Source: Actinomycetota bacterium (GTDB lineage: Bacteria; Actinomycetota; Actinomycetes; S36-B12). Taken from it: DNA of 6,005 bases. How positions within the stretch are numbered: position 1 is the first letter of the stretch; each line of letters starts with the position of its first letter. Positions 5,892-6,005 of the stretch are shown one piece after another. Location: positions 6,731 through 12,735 of the forward strand of contig DNXA01000159.1 of assembly GCA_003506065.1 (NCBI GenBank), read 5' to 3'. A program made the translations under genes and the position numbers. The notes under the pieces were generated by a model. It was given only the letters and a program-made list of their open reading frames with translations, was not told the origin of the DNA and did not search any database.

Positions 5892-6005
5892 GTGAGCACC
5901 CTTGAAGGCGCGTCCATCCTCATCACAGGCGGCACTGGATCCTTCGGCAAGGAATTTCTCGCGCGCGTGCTCGAATCACACAGCCCGAGCCGGATCGTCA
6001 TCTTC
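5892..6005 (+). CDS. pseB: UDP-N-acetylglucosamine 4,6-dehydratase (inverting), PseB/FlaA1-like, N-terminal fragment
   Basis: Only the first 38 codons are in the window; the gene continues beyond the right edge. The fragment has the extended-SDR nucleotide-binding start ILITGGTGSFGKEFLARVL, with the Rossmann glycine motif GGTGSFG at residues 13-19, followed by the strand RIVIF. This sequence is characteristic of PseB/FlaA1-type dehydratases, which turn UDP-GlcNAc into UDP-2-acetamido-2,6-dideoxy-L-arabino-hexos-4-ulose, the first committed step of pseudaminic acid synthesis. The start is GTG at 5892 with GAGGAG upstream. It is divergent from the reductase operon and probably shares its intergenic control region. 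With so little sequence, a related CapD-type dehydratase or another extended SDR cannot be excluded, because the catalytic residues lie outside the window. Confidence 0.82.
   Translation, partial: MSTLEGASILITGGTGSFGKEFLARVLESHSPSRIVIF

Noticed and set aside
5890..5895. ATGTGA start-stop element overlapping the pseB GTG
   Set aside because: The spacing from GAGGAG to this ATG is only 2 nt. The GTG at 5892 is better placed, and the minimal ORF is probably coincidence.

Overview
The window is a GC-rich bacterial surface-sugar locus, read almost entirely on the minus strand. The frequent GTG starts, the codon use and the Ala/Val/Leu-rich membrane proteins suggest an actinobacterium. That is an inference from style: no rRNA, tRNA or taxonomic marker is present.

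Layout, in the direction of transcription. A 77-bp intergenic region at 5815-5891 separates two divergent units. To the right, on the plus strand, the first 38 codons of a PseB-type UDP-GlcNAc 4,6-dehydratase run off the window edge. To the left, on the minus strand, six tightly packed genes follow: (1) a sugar-cluster aldo/keto reductase (5814-4978); (2) an SpsF-type cytidylyltransferase (4917-4159); (3) a class III PLP aminotransferase related to glutamate-1-semialdehyde aminomutase (4166-2868); (4) a polytopic GT-C-like membrane protein (2871-1288); (5) a DPM1-like GT2 glycosyltransferase (1234-488); and (6) the N-terminal 163 residues of another polytopic membrane protein (491-1, running off the left edge). 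Junctions are an 8-nt overlap, two 4-nt ATGA overlaps and two gaps of 60 and 53 nt, so this is very probably one operon. No terminator, RNA gene, insertion sequence or CRISPR array was seen.

Working model. PseB converts UDP-GlcNAc into a 4-keto-6-deoxy sugar, the first step of pseudaminic and related amino-sugar pathways. The reductase, cytidylyltransferase and aminotransferase would modify and nucleotide-activate a sugar, possibly a nonulosonic-acid-like or amino-deoxy sugar. The GT2 enzyme would load a sugar onto a polyprenyl phosphate. The GT-C-like protein would use that lipid-linked sugar outside the membrane, and the last membrane protein could be a polymerase, ligase or another membrane transferase. 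The family assignments are well supported by motifs. The pathway and the final glycan are inference.

The most unusual points are the AKR/SpsF/aminotransferase trio facing pseB; the AKR and SpsF reading frames lying in the same frame with only one TGA between them; a similar in-frame 17-codon extension after the GT-C stop; and a 7-bp-arm palindrome just upstream of the reductase start.
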